DNA from: Candidatus Abyssobacteria bacterium SURF_5
Lineage (GTDB): Bacteria > Abyssobacteria > SURF-5
Length of the DNA: 64,000 bases
Assembly: GCA_003598085.1 (NCBI GenBank)
Contig: QZKU01000127.1
Location: 1-64,000, forward strand
Direction: 5' to 3'
The notes under the pieces were generated by a model, which did not search any database, had not been told where the DNA came from, and saw only the letters and a list, made by a program, of their open reading frames with translations. This document shows positions 28,401-37,143 of this stretch, piece by piece; the stretch's first letter is position 1, and each line of letters begins with the position of its first letter. A program made the translations under genes and the position numbers.

Positions 28401-28797
28401 ACGGGAAGGAGTATTCGATTTCTTCGGCGAGTCCTCGTATCGTTCGAATTTCGTCCTGGGACGCTCCGAAAAACGGAAGGCTTTTGACCAACTGCCGGAC
28501 CAACAGGTACATCTCGTCGGAAGACAGGTCGATCGTCATCAATGCCTCGACCTTTCCGCGCATCTGCTTGGAGAGAGCAACGCTATCGGCTCGCTCGGCA
28601 AAACCGCCGCCGCGATATCCGGGCAGGCTCCCGGTTTCCACGCGCAGATTTACAGTCAATAACTTGATCAGTTCCGTATTGACCTGAGGATTTGAGACGA
28701 TGTTGTCGATGCACTCGAAAACCTGGTCCCATGTCTTGATCGGCACGAGCCTGGATGCGTCCGTCCTCGCAGGCTCCGTTCTTTCCAGCCCCTGCAT
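25483..28797 (-). CDS. PPDK-like protein with a 560-residue N-terminal extension and no PEP barrel
   Basis: The ATG at 28797 follows the stop of the upstream gene by 4 bp and gives 1104 residues. Residues 1 to about 555 are helical and match no family I recognise. From about 558 the PPDK ATP-binding domain begins (FFRPGFAEGGAAYYPILGEK, GAYLTEMAKLGVRVPPGFVI, LLSVRAGSCVSMPGMMDTIL). The swivelling phosphohistidine domain follows, with GGMTSHAAI carrying the catalytic His at about 1008. Ordinary PPDK (about 880 residues) then has a C-terminal TIM barrel for PEP/pyruvate, but this protein ends some 95 residues after the His. It could phosphorylate the His from ATP and pass the phosphate to a partner protein. 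It sits directly after a GAPDH-PGK fusion, so a role in lower glycolysis or its control is plausible. Confidence 0.82.
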   Translation of the reverse strand: MQGLERTEPARTDASRLVPIKTWDQVFECIDNIVSNPQVNTELIKLLTVNLRVETGSLPGYRGGGFAERADSVALSKQMRGKVEALMTIDLSSDEMYLLVRQLVKSLPFFGASQDEIRTIRGLAEEIEYSFPCPITEDIRAEIHNKLSPRNLDLVRALIDYAQTGESEGLRKINKYQKVFQYQPEKFAGILKLLQELERELANVFEPHPGSIDDRITDIYQFMSNISEIVSPQVNSYLRYLMGSIEKGNESLIQTNLEILLQMVQENIERAENRNYRRLFINLKATLERAEKRNPDDIVQVIDAWRRDAVTLFFPSLVDPLEEFIKRLRAGDSLRAAIMLGNIRMLLRSKIKDPFLQSQTLPVTLEAIWLDLTLERIGYILFGEICNMKLAEITIEALPLTIDIIHSMVLNIRAKGQGTDDLEKDSQQLLDLKHSSELNFYTIYSIVERIDAEISVVTDKMVGIYYDMTREIFRLRQIPNADEAASAFVDGLFRETTLQHLSELTLKLLTFSRSRIAHLMKRVRHPSVREISPKKITKIKQDLKSLSAKTSTSKFAYFFRPGFAEGGAAYYPILGEKGAYLTEMAKLGVRVPPGFVIPARVCNTFFQDGRILRAETRESLFQCLSKLEEITGCIFGDPERPLLLSVRAGSCVSMPGMMDTILNIGLNDETVEGLSRVSGNPVFAYECYCRLIFKFAASVMGYGDTAAFDQPRREGVASAAEMKEKARFLLERIKEAIGAAFPQDPRVQLVSSLKAIFSSWRSESAVTYRQIFNIPHHLGTAATVQQMVFGNRGSRSCSGVVFSRNPITGERRIFGEYLPCCQGEILVSGTGTPLPLSLYQDASNPARALEQWDPVIYQQIEDAAQKLELHLRDMQDIEFTVEDGNLFLLQTRRAKRTDHAALKIAVDLVSEGVIDVPTAVARLEEAGLWQLFLPVFDPSAPKRIVAKGNPASPGVATGCLAFTSRDAVKRAHSGEHLILVADRTTPNDIGGISAACGVLTREGGMTSHAAINSRRMAKACITGCEMLRIDKEAQLLRIDSLELGPGDIISIDGYSGEVFLGAVDIIDPVIPESGPDAQHSELERYVNTFLEWQKQISSQSSPDA

Positions 28798-28801
28798 TTT
28801 C

Positions 28802-31800
28802 CTATTCTCGTTTATTATCGAGTCCGTCAAAAGCGGAAAGCGACTGTGTCGCAAGATACTTCAGGGCGGCGCCGCCGCCGGTGCACAAATCAAACGTTTT
28901 CTCGGCTTCCTGGATTCCGCCCATGCGGCGATTGACTGCGGCAACTCCGTCACCGCCCACCACAAGCTTCAGCTCGGCGCCGCAGTCGGCAATCGTGCGG
29001 ACAAGCCAGTCGTTACCGGCGGAAAATTGTTCGACTTCATATAGGCCTACGGTCCCGTTCAGGATGACGGTCGCCGCGCCTTCCAGTATCCCCTTGATGT
29101 CGTCACCTGTTCGCGTTTGCGCATGATTGTATTCGGGCAAGATATCGTACACGTATGCGCCAAACGGGATCTCATCTGCGCAGGCCGTTTTTGACGGCAC
29201 CCTCTTTTTTGGCCTGAACTTGTCGGGAACCGCCAGGCCGATGTGCAGGTCCGCCGCGATCTTCACCTCGACGTCGAATTCGGCTGCAAGTTCAAGCAAT
29301 CGATGGGCCGCTGAAACTTGAGATTCAACATCAAGGGGGTCGTATCCGGAAACGGAATTGCCCGACGGGAACCCGGAGGCAACAAGGAATGCCGGAGCTG
29401 CGGTGAAAAGGCGCTGGATCGATCCGTGACGTATCATCATTTCAACCGCGGGAATCTTCTCCGCCATTTTCATTCCGCTCACGAAGGCGGCAACCGGCTT
29501 TTTCGGGCTTTTCAGAATTTCATCGAGAAGGGAAAGCTCCTTTGCCGGAAGCAGGCCCATCACCTTGTATCCTCCGATAAGGTTCATGAGCGGCAGGAAA
29601 GACGCATGCAGCCCCCGATGTGAAGCCCCGAAGGCGCTGTTGACGTAGCTGACGCTCCGTTGCGCCGACGAGTCGAGGTGGCCGAAAAGCGTGTCGAAGA
29701 GCGCCTTCGCGAAATGCCGGCTCCCGGATTCCTCGCCATCATAGAAACGCAGGTTCTCGAGATACAGCACCTGCCCGGGCTTAAGCTCGCGCGAGAGCTT
29801 CGCGGTCTCCGCATCAATGAGACCCGAGGCCATACGAAAATCTTTCCCGGCATTCAGCGCCTTCCGCCGCTCGAGTATCTCCGCAAATCTTTCGCCGGCT
29901 ATCTTCAGGCTGAAGGGTTCGAGCACCTGCCCGTCTTCGGATTGGAGAAATTGAAAATCCTTCTTCCTCCCGTTATGCGAAAGCACGATGACCCGCGCGT
30001 TGTTCCGGATGAGGTACTCAACGTCCGCGGCGCTCGCCATTATGCGGTGGTCGTCGCTTATGAAAGGTCGCACCTTGTTTGTGTCGGGATCGTAAAGTGG
30101 ATCGACAACATTATGGTCGACTCTGATGAGCCAGTAGACTCCGTCAAAGGCCCGAGGCGGAAGATCGAGTACCGAGAGCTTGCCCTCGTACGGCCGTCTG
30201 TACGCCGTCAATCGCTCTGAAACGCCTGCAAATCCCGCTCCCTCCCCGGCCGAAAGAAATTTCTTCTCCGCCGGCAGCATGATTTCCTCGAGGAATTCGA
30301 CGTACATTTTCGAGGGACGCCATTCGTTCTCGTACCACCCGATGAGTTGGATGATCGTCATTGGTTCGCCGGTTGGCGAGGTGAAGTGAGCAATCTCGAT
30401 GCTATCCTTGCAGAGAGTCGCTCCAGCTTGCGCCAGTTCGCGCAGCAGCCTGATCTGGGTCGATCGGTCGATGTTCCTGGTCCTGAGAAACTGGAACCGC
30501 GTTTCCGCCCCGGCGCGGCATGCCTGTTCGAGCGAGGCGGCGGCGGCGTCAATGTGTTCCATCGTGTAATGGCCGCGCAACACATACGTCGGCGCCATTA
30601 TCGACACTGTCTCGATCGGAAATCGAATGGAATATACGGGTGTATGCGAGACGCCGGCCGCATCGACGAGCGCGGTGCTGGCGCTTGCGCCTGAACTTGT
30701 TTCGAAAATGTTTCCCGTTGCGTCGGTTCCGCGGCGGATGTCTTTCCTGTACTCGATCGGATCGATGATATCCGGACCGATATGCTCGCCAGTGAGGGAA
30801 TGATAGGTCGGGCCTATTCCCTCCAGCACCATCTTGGCGGCCTCATCAAAGAACTTCTCCCAGTCCATCTCCGCGTGTTTGCTCCGATACATTGCCAGTT
30901 CCACCAGCCGATTCAGGTTTGCAAGGCATCCTGTCGTGCACGAAGCAGGAGACAGAAAAAAGTGCGTGGCGGAATCGTATTTATGATCATTGATATGCCT
31001 GATGAAAGTCGCCTCGCGCCACTCGTCCTCCTTGCTCGAGCCGGGCGCGGTTATCATCGTACGGAGCGCCCCGGCGCGCCTGTGGCGGTTGACTCCGTCT
31101 ACATTATTGAAGCGGCCGGTGGCGTCTATGGCCACATGAATCGGAACACCTGCGAAAAGGAAACATTTCCAGGGATAATTGCCGGGGTCTCTGAACACAG
31201 GATGGCTGAACACCAGCATTCTGCGTCCGTCAAGTTCAATCCAGTCGACGCCGAAATCGACAGTGCCGGGAAAACGTCCCTGGACGTAGTCCTTCTCATT
31301 CAGCAGCTCGGCCAGGCGCCGAGCATCCGGTCCGCCGAGTGCGACCACGCGCAGTTTTTCACTTTTTGCGGCCAGTCGAAGCGTGCAGCTCCCCATGCGG
31401 CCGCCCGGCCCATTAATGACGATGTTATAGGTTTCAGGAGACGACGGGTGAATAATTGAATTTGGCCGGCTTATCGTCTGCCAGCGTTGCCGACTTTTAT
31501 CGTACTGGTCGACGGAAACAAACGTCACTCGCTCAAACAGCTCTTTCTTGTCGTTGTAGTCGAGATGGTGAACCCGCAATGTGGCGCGAAGCTTGTCGCC
31601 GTGCTCGTAGACATCGTGAATGAGAATCTCCCAATCGTATTCGCGGCTAAGATCGAGCGCATATCTGCGAAGCTGCGAATAATATCGTCCCATCACCTGG
31701 TGAATATTTTCGAGGGAAGCGGTCGTTAGTAGCGGCGTGGAGTATACTTTGTGCCGATTCTCGTGGAGGGCTACAATCGCCACCGCTTCCCCCGTTTCAT

Positions 31801-34054
31801 CCCGAAGTACTTCCTGACGAACGACCGGCTGCGACTCGAGGAACAACAGGCGCATCGCGTCATTCGCCAGAGTTGAATCCAGAATTGTGATATGACCGCT
31901 GCCCGGTTGAGCTGTCGAGTATTTTCGGGCGCGCCGCTTGGTCGCGACCGCCTCCGACTTCTGCGAGTATTTCTGCGCCAGGCGTGAAACGTGGCGCCGC
32001 GAAAATTCCGCCTGCTGGACCACGTCCAGCGAATCCCAGCAGCGACACGGCAGCGGCATTCCGGCCGCAAATTGGTCCGCCGCCTTCATGTATTCCCGCT
32101 GGACTGGAAATCCCGCAATCGAGCGGAGAGCCATATCGACGTCGGCCGCCGCTTCATCCACAAAGAACGCAATGCTCACCTGCGCGCCCGCGTCATTGTG
32201 GCTTACGTACACCTGGTTGGGATCAAAGATCAGCTTTGGGTTCCCGAAATTGAGATTCGATGTCAGTTGCACCCACCATTCCGGCAATTCAAGAATATCC
32301 AGTTCCTGTGCCTTGCTCCGAAAACGTGAGATGATTTTCTCCCGCGATACCTTCGAATCGAGAACCGCATTTATGCGGAGGAGCTTGCCGCGCGGAATAT
32401 TTGTCTTGAATTCATTTGTCGCCAGAACAATGGCAGACTCGTCAATTGCACCAACGAGCAAGGCCAGATTGCCGAATCGCGCCGGGTTCTTCTTGTGGAT
32501 CACCTGATAAACGCCCGCAACGCGATACGTCGGTTGGACCACCGCAGGATCATCATGCTTCTCGACGATATCGGCTCCGACAACCAGAATTCTGCCTAAC
32601 TCCGACAGAGTGGAGACGCCCAGCGCATATGCTATGCCTTCGGATGGGGCCGCGCCCAACATGCTTCCAATGGAAGAGTCGTCCTTGATGATCCGATGAG
32701 CGGCAACATCATGATCCGCTTCAGCCCTGGCCGCGACAACTTCAACACCGGATTGCCGCAGCCGGTCACGCACGTCGGCGGTAAGCCGGCCGGCCTGGCT
32801 CTCGCCGAGCATCACACAGGTAACGCCAAATGCTTGCCAGGAAACGTTCGTCAGGGCTGCAGACGGCTCCGCCAACCAGCCGTGATAGACGGCGGCGGCG
32901 GATTTCTGACATCCGAGATACAGGAAGCCACATTCATCCGCCCGAACGCTTTCAAAAACGCCCAACTGCGAATTGTATTTGATCCATTGCATGATATCCC
33001 GCGGCTTCTGGCCCAGAAAAACGACCACCTCCAGATTCTCAGCATACTCAGTCGTGATCTTGCGAAGTGCCGCAATGACATTCTGGTCATACCCGACGAC
33101 GCCGATTCTGCGGGGCGCGGCGCCGGGAGAAACGTGCGCCAGAACGCGCGAGCGCACCGCGGCAAGGATGCCGCGATCATGTATGGGCGATTGACCGTCT
33201 GCCATCCCGAACACATCGAAAAGTTTCTCGATGCCGGGAACCAGCTTCGTCAACTTCTCCCTTGCGGCGCCGCTCTCTTGACTTCGGCTCAACTGCTCGA
33301 TGAGCCTGTCCACTTCCCGGATTTCCGCCAAGCCGGCCACCCGCATCCCTCGCTTTTCAAGGAGCATGCGCATGGATGCAAATGGCCGTTCGTTGGTCTC
33401 TTCGAGAACATATGCTTCGGCGGGAATTTCCGGAATGCGCCTCTCAATTCGCTTATGAAATGAGCTGAGCAAATGCTCGCGGCTCATTGCGTCAAAAACG
33501 AATGAAGCGGCCTCCGAGAGGATGCCATCCGGGAGATGTCGATATAACCGCCTCTGGTAGTCCTCGCAGAATTCCGCAAAGAGGTGATATATGCCATCTT
33601 CGCCCGAATCGAAATCCTGACCGTACTCGGCTTTGAATTTTTTACCGAATTCTCCGGCCTCGATCTTTTGCCGCGAAAGAAACTCCTGAAATGCCGCATC
33701 GAACAGGGGAAACAAATGCAGCCGGCGGCACATCCATTCGATGCCTTCGTGAAAAAGCGTCCGGTTGAATACTTCAACCCGCCTGTGCCTGAAACTCTGA
33801 TACACGCCCTCGGATCGGCCGCTCAACCACTCCAGAAAAGCGTAAGCGTCCACCACATCGAAAAAGATGACTCCTTTGCCGTCGCGCACCTCCGCCAGAG
33901 GGTATTTCTCAAGTGCCGGGAGGAGATCGATCTCCTCAAGCGCCCCCTCAAGCGGAACGGCTTTCGCGAACAAGGAGCGGATATGGGACAAGGAGGGCCT
34001 GTGCGCGCAGTCTCTCACGGTTCGAGGAAAGGAACCATGCATTGGCATTTTCAT
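28802..34054 (-). CDS. Giant fusion: unknown region, GAPDH-like Rossmann domain, GAPDH, phosphoglycerate kinase
   Basis: This is one uninterrupted frame of 1750 residues. Residues 1-310 are of unknown type. Near 317 a Rossmann-like IGVVGYDQN begins and is followed at 357 by WIKYNSQLGVF, which resembles the KYDSxHGxF of GAPDH; this may be a degenerate first GAPDH copy to about 660. A second, clearer GAPDH starts near 876 (YNIVINGPGGRMG) with the active-site Cys1039 in SPASCTTGCLANLN and WYENEW near 1240. PGK follows from about 1290 to the end: LIRVDHNV, VLSHNGRKK, YLENLRFYDGEE, VNSAFGASHRG and CTGGGAALKYLA. Several PGK motifs differ from consensus, so activity is uncertain. Substrate passing of 1,3-bisphosphoglycerate between the two domains is inference. 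The PPDK-like gene follows at once. Confidence 0.85.
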   Translation of the reverse strand: MKMPMHGSFPRTVRDCAHRPSLSHIRSLFAKAVPLEGALEEIDLLPALEKYPLAEVRDGKGVIFFDVVDAYAFLEWLSGRSEGVYQSFRHRRVEVFNRTLFHEGIEWMCRRLHLFPLFDAAFQEFLSRQKIEAGEFGKKFKAEYGQDFDSGEDGIYHLFAEFCEDYQRRLYRHLPDGILSEAASFVFDAMSREHLLSSFHKRIERRIPEIPAEAYVLEETNERPFASMRMLLEKRGMRVAGLAEIREVDRLIEQLSRSQESGAAREKLTKLVPGIEKLFDVFGMADGQSPIHDRGILAAVRSRVLAHVSPGAAPRRIGVVGYDQNVIAALRKITTEYAENLEVVVFLGQKPRDIMQWIKYNSQLGVFESVRADECGFLYLGCQKSAAAVYHGWLAEPSAALTNVSWQAFGVTCVMLGESQAGRLTADVRDRLRQSGVEVVAARAEADHDVAAHRIIKDDSSIGSMLGAAPSEGIAYALGVSTLSELGRILVVGADIVEKHDDPAVVQPTYRVAGVYQVIHKKNPARFGNLALLVGAIDESAIVLATNEFKTNIPRGKLLRINAVLDSKVSREKIISRFRSKAQELDILELPEWWVQLTSNLNFGNPKLIFDPNQVYVSHNDAGAQVSIAFFVDEAAADVDMALRSIAGFPVQREYMKAADQFAAGMPLPCRCWDSLDVVQQAEFSRRHVSRLAQKYSQKSEAVATKRRARKYSTAQPGSGHITILDSTLANDAMRLLFLESQPVVRQEVLRDETGEAVAIVALHENRHKVYSTPLLTTASLENIHQVMGRYYSQLRRYALDLSREYDWEILIHDVYEHGDKLRATLRVHHLDYNDKKELFERVTFVSVDQYDKSRQRWQTISRPNSIIHPSSPETYNIVINGPGGRMGSCTLRLAAKSEKLRVVALGGPDARRLAELLNEKDYVQGRFPGTVDFGVDWIELDGRRMLVFSHPVFRDPGNYPWKCFLFAGVPIHVAIDATGRFNNVDGVNRHRRAGALRTMITAPGSSKEDEWREATFIRHINDHKYDSATHFFLSPASCTTGCLANLNRLVELAMYRSKHAEMDWEKFFDEAAKMVLEGIGPTYHSLTGEHIGPDIIDPIEYRKDIRRGTDATGNIFETSSGASASTALVDAAGVSHTPVYSIRFPIETVSIMAPTYVLRGHYTMEHIDAAAASLEQACRAGAETRFQFLRTRNIDRSTQIRLLRELAQAGATLCKDSIEIAHFTSPTGEPMTIIQLIGWYENEWRPSKMYVEFLEEIMLPAEKKFLSAGEGAGFAGVSERLTAYRRPYEGKLSVLDLPPRAFDGVYWLIRVDHNVVDPLYDPDTNKVRPFISDDHRIMASAADVEYLIRNNARVIVLSHNGRKKDFQFLQSEDGQVLEPFSLKIAGERFAEILERRKALNAGKDFRMASGLIDAETAKLSRELKPGQVLYLENLRFYDGEESGSRHFAKALFDTLFGHLDSSAQRSVSYVNSAFGASHRGLHASFLPLMNLIGGYKVMGLLPAKELSLLDEILKSPKKPVAAFVSGMKMAEKIPAVEMMIRHGSIQRLFTAAPAFLVASGFPSGNSVSGYDPLDVESQVSAAHRLLELAAEFDVEVKIAADLHIGLAVPDKFRPKKRVPSKTACADEIPFGAYVYDILPEYNHAQTRTGDDIKGILEGAATVILNGTVGLYEVEQFSAGNDWLVRTIADCGAELKLVVGGDGVAAVNRRMGGIQEAEKTFDLCTGGGAALKYLATQSLSAFDGLDNKRE

Positions 34055-34170
34055 GTCCCTTTTCTGCGGCGAGGAATCGGTTTATTCTCTACTGTCTCTG
34101 ATACCAGGTGAAAGGCGGGTGCTATATGCCTATGCCGCCCTTTGGATTGCGCGTAAGCGGGCGCCCGCGT

Positions 34171-34569
34171 TCAACCGCCGGATACAGGAAGAGTTTTTCC
34201 CTTCTCGTGGGCCTCCCGGATTCTCGCGGCCAGCATATCGAGATCACACGGCTTGGTCAGATAGTCAAAGGCGCCCGTGCGCAAGCAGTCAAGCGCAGAG
34301 GCGAATGTGCCAAAGCCAGTAAGCATGATGATCTGCATGCGGGGCCTGAGTTTCTTGATTTCGCGCAAGGTCGTGGCGCCGTCCATGCCGGGCATGCTTA
34401 GATCGAGGACAACGACATCGAAGGGAACGTTCACGATCTCCCGGAGGGCCTCGCCGCCATTGGCGACGGCGGTCGTCTCGAATCCGCGCTGGTTCAGAAC
34501 GGCTGCGGTATTCGTTCCGAACCGCAGTTCGTCATCTACGATCAGGACCCGGATTCTATCGGTCTCCAA
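34171..34569 (-). CDS. Receiver-only response regulator
   Basis: The 132-residue protein is a single CheY-like receiver: acidic pair IVDDEL near residue 11, phospho-acceptor Asp in VVVLDLSMPGMDG near residue 56, TGFG near 84, and the lysine in YLTKPCDLDML near 105. No output domain is present. Translation appears to start at a TTG (34569), with AAGGA about 11 nt upstream. It is 108 bp downstream of another receiver gene and upstream of the GAPDH-PGK fusion gene, all on the minus strand and probably co-transcribed from the sigma-54 promoter before the kinase. Confidence 0.9.
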   Translation of the reverse strand: METDRIRVLIVDDELRFGTNTAAVLNQRGFETTAVANGGEALREIVNVPFDVVVLDLSMPGMDGATTLREIKKLRPRMQIIMLTGFGTFASALDCLRTGAFDYLTKPCDLDMLAARIREAHEKGKTLPVSGG

Positions 34570-34677
34570 GATGGCTGCATCCTTTCAGGAACCGGTTTAA
34601 TCTCTTTGTAAGTTGCCCCAGCGGCATCTAAAGAAGGTATCTTCTGCGCCGGCCATCGCACCCGCTCTTGCTCTCGA

Positions 34678-35085
34678 TCATGACAACAAAGGCTCGCCCT
34701 CTCTCTTCACCTTGGCCTGTTTCTTGTAGAAGGCATCCTTTACCTTGAGATGCATCTCCTCGATCGAAATGGGCTTCATCAAATAGCCGGAAGCGCCAAG
34801 CTTCAACCCCTCGACTTCCGATTCAACCGAAACATGTCCGGTAAGCAGAATGACCTCGATATCGGGATGCTCCTCCTTGATTTTTCGGAGCGCTTCGATT
34901 CCGTCGATTCCCGGCATTTTGACGTCGAGCAGCACGACGTCGATGGGGGATTCTTTCAGGATCCTCAAGGCATCCAGTCCATTCGTGCAGGTGGACGTGC
35001 TGATTCCCCGCTTTTCCAGCAGCTTGCGGTACGTAGCCAGAAAGCGTTCCTCGTCGTCAACGATCAAGAGGTTAATGGCGCCCAT
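34678..35085 (-). CDS. Receiver-only response regulator
   Basis: A 135-residue single receiver with IVDDEERF, the acceptor Asp in VVLLDVKMPGIDG near residue 54, LLTGHVS and YLMKPISIEEM. AAGGAGAG lies about 9 nt before the ATG, and the start overlaps the end of the histidine kinase gene by 22 bp, so the pair is likely translationally coupled and the kinase is its probable partner. No DNA-binding output domain, so it would act by protein contact or phosphate relay. Confidence 0.92.
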   Translation of the reverse strand: MGAINLLIVDDEERFLATYRKLLEKRGISTSTCTNGLDALRILKESPIDVVLLDVKMPGIDGIEALRKIKEEHPDIEVILLTGHVSVESEVEGLKLGASGYLMKPISIEEMHLKVKDAFYKKQAKVKREGEPLLS

Positions 35086-36806
35086 TTCGGCGACTCTCCT
35101 TGCAATGTTTTCGTTCCTTTTTCGTCTCTTTCGGGCGGACCGGCAAGCGGAAGCCGGACGGTGAACACCGTGCCCACATTCAGTTCACTGCTTACCATGA
35201 TCTGCCCGCCCAACCGTTCAATAATTCCATAACAGGTGCTCAGCCCGAGGCCGGTGCCTTGCCCAACCGGTTTTGTCGTAAAGAATGGGAGAAAAATTTT
35301 TTCCATGTGTTCCGCGGGAATGCCGGTGCCGTTGTCGGTGACCGCGATTGACATCTCGTCATCGGCAGACGAAGCCGTTATGCGGATTTCTCCTCCGCGC
35401 TTGGGCTTCAACGCATCGATCGCATTATTGAGCAAGTTCAGAAACACCTGTTGCAGTTGAAGCTGATCGCTCAGGATGACCGGCAGAGATGCCTCATACT
35501 CCTGAACGATACGAATATTCTCAACCTGAGCCCGCCGCTCGATCATGCCCACCACATCCGATATCAGAGACCGGATGTCAAACGTGTCGATCTTGGTCTC
35601 GGTCTTGCGCGCGAATCCCAGCAGACCTTCGGTGATGAGTTTTCCCCGCTCCACCTGCAGTGCGATCTGGTCGATCGATTCGCGGAGCAGCCTCAGATTC
35701 TCAGCGTCCACAATTCCGCCGTTCCGCTCCGCCTCCAACAGGATGTCTTTGATGTAAGCTTCTTCTCCTTTGATCACCTGGAGCGGGTTGTTCATCTCGT
35801 GAGCGACGCCTGCGCTCATCTCGCCGACTTCCGCCAGTTTGCCTGCCATGATCAACTGGGTGCCCATCCTGCGCTTTTCCATGTCAGCCATGGCCAACTG
35901 GTTCGCGACGCCCGAGGCGAGCATGAACGCCATGAATACCGCCAATCCGCCGCCGGCAATGATCATGATAATAGCGATAACCACCGCCCGAATGAGTGGG
36001 GCGTAGGCGTCATTCAGCCCCTGCCTGACGATCAGGAACCAGTCCATCGGCTCTATTTTTCCGGCCGCGTATATGTGGCTTTCATCTTTATAATCGACCG
36101 CGGTAAAAGCGAAGATTGTTCTTTGGTCGAAACGGTAGATCGAATGATCCGGGTCCACCTCCAGCAGTTCGCCCCCCGACCGGCGACGGGTTTGGAAGAC
36201 GCCTTCCTCATTGACAATGTACGCCTCGCCGGTCTTGCCAACGCGCACGTTTTCCACAAGGTCATTGAAGTAAAACCAGTCGATCGTCGTCCGCAGATAC
36301 CACGTCCGGCTGCCCTCATCGCGGCGGACGGCAATAATGAAATGCGGCACATTTCTATACCCGAGAAACTGGTCGGATATATAAACGTCTTTCTGCTGCA
36401 CCTGAAGGAACCATGGCGCCTGCGCATACTTCCTGCCTTCAAGTTCGAACGGCCCGACATATGCCACATGGTCCCCATTCTCATTGAACAAACCAATATC
36501 GAAAAAGGCGCGCGATCTCATCTGGAGCTGCTCAAAGATCGTCGCCAGATGCTCTTTATTGCTCAATTCGTCGAAACTATTGGAGGCGGCCACATACTGA
36601 AGATCAAAACAACGCTCGCGCAGGAAACCTTCAATCATGTTGCGGTGCGCGTCGGCCACCCGAAGCAATTGCGTCTCCACCTGCGAGCGCAGGTTCGTGG
36701 CAAAATAGTAGACCAGCGTGCAGAAAACCAAGGCAAGCGTGACGAACGGCACAAGCAATACCCGTCTCAAAATGATCCGCCGGATATTCTTGAATTCACC
36801 AGCCAT
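35064..36806 (-). CDS. Membrane sensor histidine kinase with periplasmic Cache domain
   Basis: The ATG at 36806 gives 580 residues: a membrane helix (LLVPFVTLALVFCTLVYYFA), a periplasmic Cache-type sensor domain (about 40-275; SNKEHLATIFEQLQMRSRAF and RTWYLRTTIDWFYFNDLVEN), a second helix (IRAVVIAIIMIIAGGGLAVF), then a HisKA with the phospho-His336 in SAGVAHEMNNPLQVI, and an HATPase with the N box (FLNLLNNAIDALKP), DNGTGIPAE and GQGTGLGLS. Such Cache kinases commonly sense small organic acids. It is the first gene after a sigma-54 promoter and begins a group with two receiver proteins and the GAPDH-PGK gene. Confidence 0.92.
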   Translation of the reverse strand: MAGEFKNIRRIILRRVLLVPFVTLALVFCTLVYYFATNLRSQVETQLLRVADAHRNMIEGFLRERCFDLQYVAASNSFDELSNKEHLATIFEQLQMRSRAFFDIGLFNENGDHVAYVGPFELEGRKYAQAPWFLQVQQKDVYISDQFLGYRNVPHFIIAVRRDEGSRTWYLRTTIDWFYFNDLVENVRVGKTGEAYIVNEEGVFQTRRRSGGELLEVDPDHSIYRFDQRTIFAFTAVDYKDESHIYAAGKIEPMDWFLIVRQGLNDAYAPLIRAVVIAIIMIIAGGGLAVFMAFMLASGVANQLAMADMEKRRMGTQLIMAGKLAEVGEMSAGVAHEMNNPLQVIKGEEAYIKDILLEAERNGGIVDAENLRLLRESIDQIALQVERGKLITEGLLGFARKTETKIDTFDIRSLISDVVGMIERRAQVENIRIVQEYEASLPVILSDQLQLQQVFLNLLNNAIDALKPKRGGEIRITASSADDEMSIAVTDNGTGIPAEHMEKIFLPFFTTKPVGQGTGLGLSTCYGIIERLGGQIMVSSELNVGTVFTVRLPLAGPPERDEKGTKTLQGESPKWAPLTS

Positions 36807-36893
36807 TAACCGAACTCCCGCGTCTTGCCCGTCGGTTCGCCCGAAATTCCTGTGATCAAAAGCATGGTTCAACATCCTCTAAGAAAACTGATG

Positions 36894-36910
36894 AGCAAAT
36901 GTTATGCCGA
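36894..36910 (-). promoter_or_regulatory. Sigma-54 (-24/-12) promoter of the kinase operon
   Basis: On the minus strand the sequence is TCGGCATAACATTTGCT, with GG (36908-36907) and GC (36896-36895) separated by exactly 10 nt as sigma-54 requires (consensus TTGGCACG-N4-TTGCT). The predicted start near 36883 would leave a leader of about 77 nt before the ATG at 36806. An activator motif lies about 90 bp upstream. Confidence 0.7.
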
Positions 36911-36998
36911 TGCCATGGCTTCTCTGGGGGGGCGAAAACAGGCGTGAATTCGCTGCTTCAGCGGCCTGAAAAGGCAGGAAAATCTTCAATGATCCGCA

Positions 36999-37029
36999 GG
37001 AATCTTTTACATCTGTAAAGAAATCTGAC
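36999..37029 (-). promoter_or_regulatory. Upstream activator site, copy A
   Basis: One of three 31-bp related motifs in the window. In the plus orientation it ends TGTAAAGAAATCTGAC. It matches copy B (45927-45957) at 24 of 31 positions and places the binding site about 90 bp upstream of the sigma-54 -24 element, where an NtrC-type activator would bind. It also contains the near-palindrome TTTACA-TC-TGTAAA. Confidence 0.65.
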
Positions 37030-37143
37030 AAGCCGGCTTATGGAAACACGAGAGCGACCTTTTCATCTTGAATGTCCGTCGAGAGCCGGTGGATCAAGGA
37101 CAAAATTCGTGGCGGGGTTATTCGAAAAGAAGCGCGTTTTCAT

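Noticed and set aside
35451-36809. 452-codon open frame on the plus strand
   Set aside because: It is antisense to the Cache histidine kinase; a shadow of its codon pattern.
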